Assembly: GCA_028722305.1 (NCBI GenBank)
Contig: JAQYHB010000022.1
Location: 1-64,000 of the forward strand
Direction: 5' to 3'
Length of the DNA: 64,000 nt
DNA from: Spirochaetales bacterium
GTDB taxonomy: Bacteria > Spirochaetota > Spirochaetia > Sphaerochaetales > Sphaerochaetaceae
Both the position numbers and the translations under genes were made by a program. The notes beneath the pieces are model-generated. The model worked only from the letters and a program-made list of their open reading frames with translations. It made no database searches and was not told the DNA's origin. Below, piece by piece: positions 33,140 to 42,797 of the stretch. The first letter of the stretch is position 1. Each line of letters starts with the position of its first letter.

Positions 33140-34054
33140 TCAAGCCCTCCTTTCAATCCAACCCGCGGCGTCCAACGCGTCCAAAGCCTGGTAGAGCGTC
33201 GAACGATGCTCCTCGCCGTCCAAGGTGCATAGCGGAAGGCGGAAGCTTTCCCTGCACCACCCATACCGGGCCATGGCGGTCTTGATCGGAATCGGATTGG
33301 TCTCGATGAAACACGCCTTGAAGAACGGCTCCAGAAGGTCGTTCAACGCAGTCGCCTCTTCGAGCTTGCCACTCTGGAAGAGCGAGACCATCGTGCTCAT
33401 CATCCTCGGAACGATGTTGCTGGCGACCAAGACGACTCCGTCCCCGCCCTTGCCCAAGAGGTCCAGGGTCAGGTTGTCGTCTCCGGAGAGGACGGAGAAG
33501 GAATCCCCGCTGCGTTTGACCACATCCTCCATCTGCACCAGGTTGCCGCTCGCCTCCTTGACACCGACGATGTTCGGGCAATCGTTGGCAAGCTTGATCA
33601 GGGTGTCGGTCTCAAGGTTGACTCCGGTGCGTCCTTTGATGTTGTACAGGATGCAGGGGATGTCGACCGAGTCGGCAACCGCCTTGAAGTGCAGATAAAG
33701 GCCCTTCTGGGTCGGTTTGTTGTAATACGGGTTGACCAATAGGCAGGCATCGGCACCGTTGGCCTGCGCGTGTCTGGAAAGCTGGATGGCCTCGCTGGTG
33801 GCGTTGCTGCCGGTACCGGCGATGACCGGAAGCCTCCCGGCAGCGTAGTGGACGGTCAGCCAGATCACCCGGTCATGCTCGATATGGCTCAGCGTGGGGC
33901 ATTCGCCAGTGGTACCACAGGGCACTAGGCCAGCGGTGCCCCCGCGTACCTGCGCGTCGATCATCGCCTTCAACGCTTCCTCGTCAATATTGTCTTTTTC
34001 GGTAAACGGGGTCACCATCGCGGTGTAGACACCCCGGAACAATACTCTCTGCAT
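33140..34054 (-). CDS. dapA: 4-hydroxy-tetrahydrodipicolinate synthase
   Basis: The 304-aa TIM-barrel aldolase condenses pyruvate with aspartate semialdehyde. Catalytic residues are visible: Lys in VGVKEASGN (Schiff base), Tyr in CILYNIKGRTG and Thr-Thr in PCGTTGECPTL. GAGGAG lies about 7 nt before ATG 34054; a TTG-type extension from 34075 is less likely. It is 24 bp downstream of dapB. Confidence 0.95.
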   Translation of the reverse strand: MQRVLFRGVYTAMVTPFTEKDNIDEEALKAMIDAQVRGGTAGLVPCGTTGECPTLSHIEHDRVIWLTVHYAAGRLPVIAGTGSNATSEAIQLSRHAQANGADACLLVNPYYNKPTQKGLYLHFKAVADSVDIPCILYNIKGRTGVNLETDTLIKLANDCPNIVGVKEASGNLVQMEDVVKRSGDSFSVLSGDDNLTLDLLGKGGDGVVLVASNIVPRMMSTMVSLFQSGKLEEATALNDLLEPFFKACFIETNPIPIKTAMARYGWCRESFRLPLCTLDGEEHRSTLYQALDALDAAGWIERRA

Positions 34055-34078
34055 CTCGATTCTCCTCGAAGTCACATT

Positions 34079-34834
34079 TCAATCAGTCAGTAGCCTGCCG
34101 ACCAGATCATCGATTGTGTACAGCCCTGGCTTCTGGTCCATGAGCCAGCCGGCAGCCAGGAGCGCACCCTTGGCGAACCCGCCACGGGTTCGGGCTCGAT
34201 GGGTCAGCTCGATCGTGTCCGCCTCGCTGTCGAAGATTGCGGTGTGGGTTCCTGCCAAACTTCCGACCCGCAGCGAAGCGACCTGGACCTCGTCCTGCCT
34301 TCGCTGGGAGGGAAGGTTTCCTGTGACGATCCTCGTCTGGCCGGTGGAGGTGGCAATCTCCCCCGCCACCATCAGTGCGGTGCCGCTGGGTGCGTCCGCC
34401 TTGCCCCTGTGGTGCATCTCCAGCACCCCCGCATCGTATCCGCCGACGGAATCCAACAGCCGGGATGCCTGTCTGACCAGCCGCAGGAAAACCGCGACTC
34501 CTAGGGAATAGTTTCCGCTGTAGATGATGGAGGAAAGCGAATGGGCCATCAGCTTCTCCACCTCGGGCAGGTTGTCGTACCAGCCAGTCGTCCCCACCAC
34601 CGCGCGGCAAGGATGTGCGGCGTACCATCGCAGGTGCTCCATGATGGCATGCGGGCTGCTGAACTCGATGAGCACATCGCATCGCGTAAGCAACCGCCCT
34701 TCCAACACCCTGTCCGTCACCTCCGCGTCGTGTGCCAAGGGGTCGACCACGAGGGTCACCTCATGGCCTTCGCCCAAGGCGATGTTCCTGACCAAATGCC
34801 CCATCTTGCCATAGCCCACAATACCGATTCGCAT
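34079..34834 (-). CDS. dapB: 4-hydroxy-tetrahydrodipicolinate reductase
   Basis: The 251-aa NAD(P)H enzyme has the N-terminal dinucleotide fold MRIGIVGYGKMGHLV and the family motif EMHHRGKADAPSGTALM, in which the His-His and Lys line the active site. The first gene of the operon dapB-dapA-dapL-lysA-ybgC, it has GAGGAG 7 nt before ATG and a promoter 25-50 bp upstream with palindromes. Confidence 0.94.
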   Translation of the reverse strand: MRIGIVGYGKMGHLVRNIALGEGHEVTLVVDPLAHDAEVTDRVLEGRLLTRCDVLIEFSSPHAIMEHLRWYAAHPCRAVVGTTGWYDNLPEVEKLMAHSLSSIIYSGNYSLGVAVFLRLVRQASRLLDSVGGYDAGVLEMHHRGKADAPSGTALMVAGEIATSTGQTRIVTGNLPSQRRQDEVQVASLRVGSLAGTHTAIFDSEADTIELTHRARTRGGFAKGALLAAGWLMDQKPGLYTIDDLVGRLLTD

Positions 34835-34858
34835 GCGCGTTCTCCTCAGTGTTGGCCT

Positions 34859-34887
34859 AGCATAGCAAAATGTTACATTTGTGTCTA
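34859..34887 (-). promoter_or_regulatory. Promoter of the dapB operon
   Basis: On the minus strand, TAGACA (34887-34882), 17 nt, TATGCT (34864-34859). The palindrome AAATGTTACATTT (34868-34880) fills the spacer, which would suit a repressor. Confidence 0.65.
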
Positions 34888-34899
34888 TATAATAACTTT

Positions 34900-34917
34900 A
34901 TGTTATTATTTTAACAT
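34900..34917. promoter_or_regulatory. Upstream palindrome of the dapB promoter
   Basis: ATGTTA-N6-TAACAT lies 13 bp upstream of the -35. It shares the half-site TGTTA with the palindrome in the spacer, so the same regulator may bind both. The surrounding 100 bp are very AT-rich. Confidence 0.45.
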
Positions 34918-34964
34918 TTAATATTTTTTATTACATTCATTCTCGATAGAATCGGGGAAAATAG

Positions 34965-34998
34965 ACAAAAAAGGAGGAAGGCGTTTCACCTTCCTCCC
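34965..34998 (-). terminator. Terminator of topB
   Basis: On the minus strand, stem GGAGGAAGG / CCTTCCTCC (34997-34989 and 34981-34973), loop TGAAACG, then TTTTTTG. It lies 18 bp after the topB stop. Confidence 0.9.
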
Positions 34999-35015
34999 CA
35001 CACGCATACCTCAGT

Positions 35016-37343
35016 TTATTTGCGCTTCTTGTTCTTGTCGTTGCGGTAGCGCTCCTGGCTCGCTTTAATCAGGTCGGCGAAGGTTCCTCCCCCGCCGATG
35101 GAGCTCCCGGAGGAGACCATGTGAGGATCGGAAAGCGGAGCGCGGTCAAACTGGCGTGGATGGTCGTCCCTACGGGAACTCTTCTTGCTCGGGCGGACCA
35201 CCTCGACCTCATCCTTGTACTGGTAGGTGAAACCTACCTCCTCGTCACTGCCAGCCGAGTAGCTGGCAAGGGCGGGCTTCTTCTTCAGCACCACCCGTCT
35301 CAGACCAGTGGGGGAAGCCGACGCCGAGACCGGCACCTTCTTGACCACCACGACCTTCTTCACCGGGACGGCAGGCGTCGCTTCGGGTGCTTTTGGCACC
35401 TTAACGCGGTGGCACACGATCATCTCCTCGTAGCTGCAGGAAAGGCGCTGGCAGACATAATGGGTACGGCCAATCTCATCGACCACCTTCATCATCGGTC
35501 CGTGGCAGTAGGGGCACTCCTTGCTGTCGGAAAAGTGAGGGCTGAAGGAGTCGCGCGTCTTGGCGATCTGGTCGACCAGCTCGCGGGCGTTCTGCTTGAT
35601 GTCGCGCACGAACTTGGCTGGATCCTCCTTGCCCTCGGCAATGGCCGAGAGCCGCTCCTCCCACGCTCCGGTCAGTTCCGGAGAACGGAGCTGGAGCGGG
35701 GCCAGACGGACCACTTCCCTTCCCTTCGGGGTCGGGACGAACTCCTTGCCGACACGGTCGACGTAGTGGTATTGGACCAGCTTCTCGATCATGTCGGCGC
35801 GGGTGGCCGGGGTTCCCAGTCCGCCACCAAGGTGCTTCTTCAGCTCGGCGTCGTCGACGAAGCGCCCGGCATGTTCCATCGCGGAAAGCAGCGTGGCGTC
35901 GGTATATCGCTCCGGGGCCGGGGTCGCATAGCGTCTGCTCCTGACCTTGGTCACCTTGACGGTGTCCCCCATCTTCAGAGTGGAAAGCCCGACCTCGAAA
36001 TCATCCAGCCCTGCAAAGGGGTCCTGGCGGCCGGCGCTTTTCGCGATTTCCTTCCAACCCTGCTGGGTCGGGGTCGAGAGACGGGACTGGAAGAACTCGT
36101 CTCCCACCTGGATCCTCACCGTCGTGGTGTCGTACTCGTAGTCCGGGGAAAGCACCTCGAGGAAGCGGATGGCGATCAGCTGCCACAGCGCCTTCTCCTC
36201 CGGCTTCAGCGCGGACAGGTCGACATGCTGCTCGGTGGGGATGATGGCATGGTGGTCGGTCACCCCCATGTCCTTGACGAACCGCTCCTCGTCGACGCGG
36301 AAACCACCGGCAGCGTAGCTGATGGCACGGGGACCGAAGGGGGTGTCGCCCAAGGCCCGAAGCCTGTCGGGCAGTGTGGCCACCACGTCATGGGTGATGT
36401 AGCGGCTGTCGGTACGGGGATAGGTCGCGATCTTGTAGACCTCGTAGAGCTTCTGCAGGGTGTCCAGCGTCTGTTTGGCCGAGAAGCCGAGGTAGATGTT
36501 GGCATCCTGCTGCAGGGCGGTCAGGTCGTAGGCGAGCGGCGGTTTCTCGCTCATGTGGACCTTCTCCACAGAGACGACCTTCCCTTCCCTGCCCACCAGC
36601 GAATCCGTCAGGCTCTTGAGCTTCTCCTCGCTGGTGATGTGGCTGTTGCCATCCGCGTCCTGCCAGGTGGCGCTGAAGGTCAAAAAATCTGCCTTCAGGG
36701 TGTAGTAGAAGGTACCGGTGAAGGCGTCCCGTTCGTCCTCCCTCTTGGTCATCAGCGCGAGAGTCGGCGTCTGGACGCGTCCGGCCGAGAGCTTGGCGTC
36801 GTAGTGGCAGGTCAGCGCGCGGGTGACGTTCATGCCGACATACCAGTCCGCGGCGGCGCGGCTCTCCGCCGCATGGTAGAGATTCTCGTACAGGCTGGCG
36901 GGCTTCAGAGAGGCGAAACCTTCACGGATGGCCTGGTCGGTCTGGCTGCTGATCCACAGCCGTTCCGCCTCTCCCTTGTAGCCAGCCATCTTCATGATCC
37001 ATCGGGCGACCAGCTCACCTTCGCGCCCGGCGTCGGTAGCGATCACCAAGCCGGAGATATCGTTACGGGCAAAGAGGTCCTTGATCACCTGGAACTGCTC
37101 CTTGCTCTCCTCGATGACCACCTGCTTCAAGGGATCGGGAAGCATGGGCAGGGAGCCCATCGACCAGCGCTTCCACGCCTCGTCGTAATCTGCCGGTGGC
37201 GCCAGCTCCACCAGATGGCCCAAGGCCCAGGTGACCACATAGTCGGGACCTTCCAGATACCCCTTGCCGCGCAGGGGGCAGCCCATCACACGAGCGATTT
37301 CACGGGCGACGCTCGGTTTTTCCGCAAGAACCAGTTTTTTCAT
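35016..37343 (-). CDS. topB: DNA topoisomerase III (type IA)
   Basis: The 775-aa enzyme relaxes or decatenates DNA by single-strand passage. It has an N-terminal Toprim domain (MKKLVLAEKPSVAREIARVMG, with ATDAGREGELVARWI), the type IA core with catalytic Tyr in IATYPRTDSRYIT, and LGTPATRADMIEKL. The C-terminal section carries one four-Cys zinc motif (CPYCHGP ... CQRLSCSYEE), then a basic, Lys/Arg/Ser-rich tail likely to bind DNA. Start 37343 matches the family; longer frames upstream lack similarity. Confidence 0.93.
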   Translation of the reverse strand: MKKLVLAEKPSVAREIARVMGCPLRGKGYLEGPDYVVTWALGHLVELAPPADYDEAWKRWSMGSLPMLPDPLKQVVIEESKEQFQVIKDLFARNDISGLVIATDAGREGELVARWIMKMAGYKGEAERLWISSQTDQAIREGFASLKPASLYENLYHAAESRAAADWYVGMNVTRALTCHYDAKLSAGRVQTPTLALMTKREDERDAFTGTFYYTLKADFLTFSATWQDADGNSHITSEEKLKSLTDSLVGREGKVVSVEKVHMSEKPPLAYDLTALQQDANIYLGFSAKQTLDTLQKLYEVYKIATYPRTDSRYITHDVVATLPDRLRALGDTPFGPRAISYAAGGFRVDEERFVKDMGVTDHHAIIPTEQHVDLSALKPEEKALWQLIAIRFLEVLSPDYEYDTTTVRIQVGDEFFQSRLSTPTQQGWKEIAKSAGRQDPFAGLDDFEVGLSTLKMGDTVKVTKVRSRRYATPAPERYTDATLLSAMEHAGRFVDDAELKKHLGGGLGTPATRADMIEKLVQYHYVDRVGKEFVPTPKGREVVRLAPLQLRSPELTGAWEERLSAIAEGKEDPAKFVRDIKQNARELVDQIAKTRDSFSPHFSDSKECPYCHGPMMKVVDEIGRTHYVCQRLSCSYEEMIVCHRVKVPKAPEATPAVPVKKVVVVKKVPVSASASPTGLRRVVLKKKPALASYSAGSDEEVGFTYQYKDEVEVVRPSKKSSRRDDHPRQFDRAPLSDPHMVSSGSSIGGGGTFADLIKASQERYRNDKNKKRK

Positions 37344-37595
37344 GTCCCCCAGCATACCCAAAACGGAAGTTCCCGTACAAGTCGAAACTCGTGTCAAAAG
37401 CGCCTCACATGTCACAACACGCTGTCGACCATTTTTCAAATTACAAAACACACTGTTGCGAAATCCAACAAATTGCCACATTTCTGTCGACAAACCCTTT
37501 ACCAAACACAGATATACAGATATATTGCGCACTTGTTGCACGAGAAACAGATACCTACGAAGAACGCCACTTATGACACAAAAGGAGCGCACAAG

Positions 37596-40544
37596 ATGAT
37601 AAAATCGTTGAGAAAAGCCTTTGGATTGGTGTGCATGGCCCTGCTGTGCACCCTTGTCGCCTGCACCTCGGACATAGACACTTCCTCCATCGAGACCAAA
37701 CCTGGCGAGCGGACCAGCGGAGTCAGCGCCACCGTCATCCTGCCGAAACAGGCGACAGCCAAGACAATCGACATCGTCATGAAGGACACCGCCGTCCAGT
37801 ACACGGTCTCTCTTGGGAACCAGAATTCACAGACAGTCCCGGCTGACGAGGGCAGCGTCACCTTCACCAATCTTCCCGTCGGAGCCAGCACACTGACAGT
37901 CACCGCATGGGCCGATACCGCAATGACAAAGCCAATCGAATACCAGAGCAAGACGGTTGAGATCCTGGCAAACAGTACCAACCAGTTCACCGCCGAGCTG
38001 GACTTCATCTATGCAGACACCGCCGACGAAGTCTTTAACGATCTCAAAGGAACTGTCTCCATCACCATCGACTGGAGCTCCACAAAAAACAAAAAGGTCT
38101 CGGAAATCCAGCTGATTGACGACTCGGCCGCAGAGGGAAGCAACGTGCTGGCCACGCAGAAGGTCGAAGGCGAGGCCACCAAGGTAGATTTCATCCAGGA
38201 AGTCCCCTTCACCAAGCGAAAGGGACAGTTCGTCCATTTCCGCTTCCTCGATTCTTCCGGCAAGGAGCTGGGCACCTCCGGCATGGAAGTGCTGCGTGCC
38301 GCAGCCAACCAGACCTCAAATCTGGTCGACCCGTTCAATCAGGGAACGGTTTCCACCCTTACCCTTCCAGCCGGCGCATTGAACGAGTCCAAGCCCGTTA
38401 CCAGCGCATCGCTTGACTACACAGGCAAATCCGGCGAGCTCAGGCTCTCCTGGACGATGCCAAGCTCCTACAGCGGCGTGACCATCACCTTCTATGCGGA
38501 AAACAACGCGCAGAACGCGACGACGGAAACCCTTTCGAAGGCGGAAATGTCCGGCATGTTCGCCGAAGGAGTATTCACCAAAACATTCACGGGCCTGAGT
38601 GAAGGGACCGTGTACTATGCGACATTGGCCGCATTGCATAATGATGATGGCGTCGACTATGCAAGCGCCACTGTCACAGTCAACAAGCTCTCTCCGATTG
38701 TTCTGACAGGGCTTTCCATCAACGACTTGGGCAGCGGCCAAATCCTGCAGAAAGGACGCGCGGTAACCTTTACGGCAAGCACGACACCCGGAAACGCCAC
38801 CGATCTCGGCTACACCTGGAGCAGCTCGAATGAAAGCATTTTCGCCGTCGAGGACGCAAAGGCAGGAGTCTTCCGAGTGAAGGGTTTCGGCAAAGCAACA
38901 ATCACCGTGAAGTCTGATGCGTATGACGCTGTCTCCACGGAAAAGGATTTCACCGTCACCCTTGACCAGGTGAAGAACGTGGCCGCACGTCCGAATACCG
39001 GCAACCTTGGGGTTTCCTGGACCGCGGTGACGGGAGCCACTTCCTATACGCTGACCAAGTATGCCGATGGCACCGAAACCAAAACCGTCAAAGACATCAC
39101 CGAAACCAGCTGGACAGATACCGAACTCAAGACCGGCGTTTCCTACCAGTATACGGTCCAGGCAAATGCGGAAATCGACGGTGTGGATATTTCGGGAACC
39201 ACCAGCGCGAAATCCGAAGCGGTCACGGTGCCGAACCCGACGGTCACCATCGCCGGCGCGACGACCTCCCAGGTTATAGCCAACGCTTCCCTGACCGGCA
39301 GCACCGAACTGGTGAAAGGCCAGTCCTTCACCATCAGTCTGCAGAATGACGTAGAGGGCGTCACGAAGTACCTATGGTACCTGAACGGCACCTCGATCGA
39401 CAATGGAACAGTCCATACCTCTGGTCTGGATGTCATCACCATCGGCGACGAGACACCGGGATTGCTCACCTCGAAGGTGGGTCAGGTCCAATACCTGACT
39501 CTGGTCATGAACGACGGGACGAAGGATTACTCCGCCACCTACCAGTTCACCTACGTCAGCACGCCGGTCGTGGCTATCGTGCTTGACAACGTGCCGGAAA
39601 ACCTGACGGTCGTCAGAGGGACCAAGACCCAGCTTGCCGCCCACGTCATGCCGCTTGACGCCGATGTGCAGACATTCACCTGGAGCTCCTCCAATCCGGA
39701 ACTTGCCACCATCGCCACTGACGGCACCATCACGGTCGCCAGCGACCTCTCCAAATTCAGCGACGAGGAACGCAAGGTCACCTTCACCGCGACTTCCACC
39801 TCCAACGACAACGTCAAGGTGGAAACCGACGAAATCACCCTTGTCGCCCCGGTGGAGAGCATCAGTATCACCAATGCCACGCGCACGCTCTTCGTTGGTG
39901 GAAAGAACGGCTACGGGACCGAACAGCTTGCAGTCACCTACCTGCCCGCTGACGCCAACGAGAGCGAAAAGGTCGTCACTGGCGCCTATTCCAGCGACGA
40001 TGGCATCGCCACTATCGATGACAGCCTGTCGGTCACCGCCATAAACGGAGGTCATCCCACTATCACTATTGAAGGTAAAAACGACACGAAAGCGACATGG
40101 CAACCGACAATCCTCAAGGGCCACATCTGGGAATACAAGAAAATTATCAGAAATGCAAATATACTGAATCAAAAATCAACTACCACTGAACTTAATTCCT
40201 ACGTGGAAGGAAGTACGGTTGATACCACAGGACAGGCTGCTAACGGGAACGAATACTTCTTCCGCGTCATTTACACGGACTCCGCATCCAGCACTCCGGA
40301 CAGCAGCACCTTCCAAGACCTTTCCGCCCTCGGCATATCGATTTCGTACAAGTTTACCGACGGGTCAGAGACACACGGTGCGGCAGGAACAAGATACAAT
40401 CTGGTTGCGGTAGACGGAAATGCCTACGCGTTCGAAGTCCTGAGGCAAATGGAGGGTATTTATAATAATGACCTTGGCGTCAACGTCACCGTCAAGCTGA
40501 ACGATACCGAACTGCAGACGCTGAGCTTCTCGACCAGTCACTAA
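37596..40544 (+). CDS. Large Ig-like/fibronectin-type lipoprotein
   Basis: The 982-aa lipoprotein has AAAGGAG 8 nt before ATG 37596 and lipidation expected at Cys23 (LCTLVAC). The mature protein is a string of beta domains: two related N-terminal domains (to about 260), a fibronectin-like section, Big-type Ig domains with the TWSSSNESIFAV and TWSSSNPELATI motifs typical of BID2 repeats, another fibronectin-like domain (NLGVSWTAVTGATSYTL) and a unique C-terminus. It is presumably displayed on the cell surface. It is followed 9 bp later by a paralogue and probably cotranscribed. Confidence 0.8.
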   Translation: MIKSLRKAFGLVCMALLCTLVACTSDIDTSSIETKPGERTSGVSATVILPKQATAKTIDIVMKDTAVQYTVSLGNQNSQTVPADEGSVTFTNLPVGASTLTVTAWADTAMTKPIEYQSKTVEILANSTNQFTAELDFIYADTADEVFNDLKGTVSITIDWSSTKNKKVSEIQLIDDSAAEGSNVLATQKVEGEATKVDFIQEVPFTKRKGQFVHFRFLDSSGKELGTSGMEVLRAAANQTSNLVDPFNQGTVSTLTLPAGALNESKPVTSASLDYTGKSGELRLSWTMPSSYSGVTITFYAENNAQNATTETLSKAEMSGMFAEGVFTKTFTGLSEGTVYYATLAALHNDDGVDYASATVTVNKLSPIVLTGLSINDLGSGQILQKGRAVTFTASTTPGNATDLGYTWSSSNESIFAVEDAKAGVFRVKGFGKATITVKSDAYDAVSTEKDFTVTLDQVKNVAARPNTGNLGVSWTAVTGATSYTLTKYADGTETKTVKDITETSWTDTELKTGVSYQYTVQANAEIDGVDISGTTSAKSEAVTVPNPTVTIAGATTSQVIANASLTGSTELVKGQSFTISLQNDVEGVTKYLWYLNGTSIDNGTVHTSGLDVITIGDETPGLLTSKVGQVQYLTLVMNDGTKDYSATYQFTYVSTPVVAIVLDNVPENLTVVRGTKTQLAAHVMPLDADVQTFTWSSSNPELATIATDGTITVASDLSKFSDEERKVTFTATSTSNDNVKVETDEITLVAPVESISITNATRTLFVGGKNGYGTEQLAVTYLPADANESEKVVTGAYSSDDGIATIDDSLSVTAINGGHPTITIEGKNDTKATWQPTILKGHIWEYKKIIRNANILNQKSTTTELNSYVEGSTVDTTGQAANGNEYFFRVIYTDSASSTPDSSTFQDLSALGISISYKFTDGSETHGAAGTRYNLVAVDGNAYAFEVLRQMEGIYNNDLGVNVTVKLNDTELQTLSFSTSH

Positions 40545-40553
40545 GGAATGCCC

Positions 40554-42068
40554 GTGCCGCGTTGTCCTGCGTACCTCGGCCTCGCTCTCCTCGCCACCAC
40601 TCTGGTGGCGGGGTGCAGTGAGTCGACTTGGTCGGATGAACCATCTCAATCCTATGTCGGGACGGTGACCATCTCCAAGCAATTGGATGCTGGTCCCACC
40701 GACTTGGCATGGGAGACCATCGACCGTTTCGAGGTCAGCTTCGGAAGCGGGTCGCAAAGTTTCCACAGGGTCGCGCTTGAACGGAACGGGAACCAAATCT
40801 CGGTAGCGACATCGTCGGCTTCCGACAACGAGTTCATGATCAAGGGTTACGACCGCCAGGGGAACCTGGTCGTCTCCACCGTGCAGGCGCTTGACGTGGA
40901 ACATGCGAATTCCTTCATCATCCCCCTCTCCCCCGTCTACAGCGGGACCTACAAGGGTTCCGCCTCCCTGCTCGTCTCCTGGAAGGGGCTTGCGGTCTCC
41001 AAGATCGAACTGATAAATGATGACGACGATTCGGTGATTGTCTCGAAGGATCTTGCCTCCGAGACGGATGCCACCTACCTTTCCGTCGACGGCGCCGAGG
41101 TCACGGGCGGCTCTCCTGTCCATGTCAAGTTGTATGGCTCCGATGGCTCCCAGGTGGGATACACGACAAGCCAGACCATCAGGGTCGCCGCCAACCTTAC
41201 CAGCAGATACACATGTCCTATCGCAAATGCGGGGACGGAACCGGCCTATGTGCCCGCCCCGGCGAGCGGACTTGTCCTTGTCGAGGCGAGCGCCACAAGC
41301 CTCACCTATCGGTTCACCATGCCGGAAACCTATGACGCGCTGGAGGTCGTCTTCGACGGCGTCTCCTCCAGCTACGCCTTCGGGGACGTGCCTCCCGAAC
41401 TGACCTTCGACGGTCTGGAGGCGGACACGGAGCATACCATCACCCTGACGGTGCTCCACACCCACAAGCGTGCGTCCGTGCACAGCGAGGAAGTCTCCCT
41501 GACCAGCAGGACCCTGCTTCTGCCGCTTGAGCTTTCCATCAACGAAGAATACGCCGCCCTCGCCGATGGACTCGTCCAGTTCACGGCAAGCACCAACCGG
41601 GAAGCCGCTCTGACCTGGAGTTCCAGCGACAACCAGGTCCTTTCGGTGGTTGACCCCACGCAGGGCATCTTCCGGGTTGTCGATGGCGGTACGGTCACCA
41701 TCACCGCGCAAGAAGGCGACGTGAAGGATTGCCGGGATTTCGAGTTCGCGAAGCCTCCCAAGAGCGACGCGTCGGTGGCAATCAAGGGAGCCGAAGCCGG
41801 AAAGCTGTCCATCACCCTCGAGCCAAACGGTCCGTACACCCTGGCCGGCAGCCTTCATTTCACCATCTCCAACCTCGATGACACCTATGGCGCATCATGG
41901 TACCTGAACAGTACCGGCAACCTGGTGGGAACCGGAAACTCGGTCACCATCACCTCTTCTACTCCCGGCATCGTCCAAAACCGGGAAGGACAGGCGCAAC
42001 ACCTGATCCTCGTGCTGGACGACGGAAACCATTCTTACTCCGCAGGCATTACGATCGATCTCCCGTAA
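40554..42068 (+). CDS. Ig-like lipoprotein, paralogue of the upstream gene
   Basis: The 504-aa product has a lipoprotein signal with Cys21 (TTLVAGC). AAGGA (40543-40547) lies 6 nt before GTG 40554, while the ATG at 40548 touches it, so GTG is preferred. The domain order echoes the preceding protein: N-terminal beta domains, a TWSSSDNQVLSVVDP Ig domain, and a C-terminal WYLNSTGNLVGTG ... GQAQHLILVLDDGNHSYSA segment matching WYLNGTSIDNGT ... GQVQYLTLVMNDGTKDYSA upstream. A duplication is likely. Convergent overlap of 20 bp with the next gene. Confidence 0.78.
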   Translation: MPRCPAYLGLALLATTLVAGCSESTWSDEPSQSYVGTVTISKQLDAGPTDLAWETIDRFEVSFGSGSQSFHRVALERNGNQISVATSSASDNEFMIKGYDRQGNLVVSTVQALDVEHANSFIIPLSPVYSGTYKGSASLLVSWKGLAVSKIELINDDDDSVIVSKDLASETDATYLSVDGAEVTGGSPVHVKLYGSDGSQVGYTTSQTIRVAANLTSRYTCPIANAGTEPAYVPAPASGLVLVEASATSLTYRFTMPETYDALEVVFDGVSSSYAFGDVPPELTFDGLEADTEHTITLTVLHTHKRASVHSEEVSLTSRTLLLPLELSINEEYAALADGLVQFTASTNREAALTWSSSDNQVLSVVDPTQGIFRVVDGGTVTITAQEGDVKDCRDFEFAKPPKSDASVAIKGAEAGKLSITLEPNGPYTLAGSLHFTISNLDDTYGASWYLNSTGNLVGTGNSVTITSSTPGIVQNREGQAQHLILVLDDGNHSYSAGITIDLP

Positions 42069-42738
42069 ATCCGCGCTTCTTCAGAACCCTGACACACCGG
42101 TCCATCTCTTCGGGAGCGACAAAGCAATCAAGTTCCTGATAGGCTTTTCCCATCGCCTTGAGGCGTGGGGCGACCAGATCCTTCTTGTTTGAGCCTGCAA
42201 TCGAAACCAAAAAGGAACTGAACTGCCTCCACCGTTTGTCTTCCCGCTCACATTGGATCTGCAGCAACTGATGCACCAAGGCATCGGCGACGTCGAAGCG
42301 CGAGCTTGGTTCCAGGCTGACGTTGCCGGCAAAGGAAACCAGTTCCATCGCGAAGGAAAGCACACCGGCCAGCCGGCGTTTCAGCCATTTCCTGCCCTTC
42401 TCCTGCTCCTCTTTCCAGAGTTCGGGGTGGCGGAGCACATGGACACAGGCCTCGTGTGCGCCGGCAGGCACCCGCGAATCTGCATAGCTCCTGAACCTGC
42501 AGCCTCGGGGCGAATTTCCTTCGATATACGCCATGACGACCTCGACCCGGAAGTACAAGGCCCACAGGAGAAGATGCTCGACCATCGTCTCCTCGTCGAA
42601 CTGGGCGCATACATGGCCGACTTCCCTTTCGTCGACATACCACCATTCGACTTTTTCCAACGCGCAAAGGCGATCCAACGCCAAAACCAACTGCTCACAA
42701 TCTCCGTAGATATGGATGAGACACTGTTGTTTCCGCAT
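42049..42738 (-). CDS. Unknown cytosolic protein
   Basis: The 229-aa product begins MRKQQCLIHIYGDCEQLVLALDRLC, with AGGAGG 6 nt before the ATG. It is helical and acidic with many Trp and Cys residues and no signal or membrane helix. I do not recognise a family. It overlaps the lipoprotein gene at its 3' end, and its 5' end is 59 bp from the HAD gene on the same strand, so the two may be cotranscribed. Confidence 0.55.
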   Translation of the reverse strand: MRKQQCLIHIYGDCEQLVLALDRLCALEKVEWWYVDEREVGHVCAQFDEETMVEHLLLWALYFRVEVVMAYIEGNSPRGCRFRSYADSRVPAGAHEACVHVLRHPELWKEEQEKGRKWLKRRLAGVLSFAMELVSFAGNVSLEPSSRFDVADALVHQLLQIQCEREDKRWRQFSSFLVSIAGSNKKDLVAPRLKAMGKAYQELDCFVAPEEMDRCVRVLKKRGFTGDRS

Positions 42739-42797
42739 GCAATACCTCCTACAGAGTAATACCGGCGTTCTGCGCGTTGCGTGCGGAAAAATCTTTT

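Noticed and set aside
35121-37595. Long plus-strand open frame running into the lipoprotein at 37596
   Set aside because: It is antisense to topB, which has clear Toprim and catalytic motifs. Only the part from ATG 37596, with AAAGGAG, is a gene.
37344-37595. Possible RNA element in the AT-rich gap before the Ig-like lipoprotein
   Set aside because: I found no stable stem or known riboswitch signature; it looks like an ordinary intergenic promoter region.
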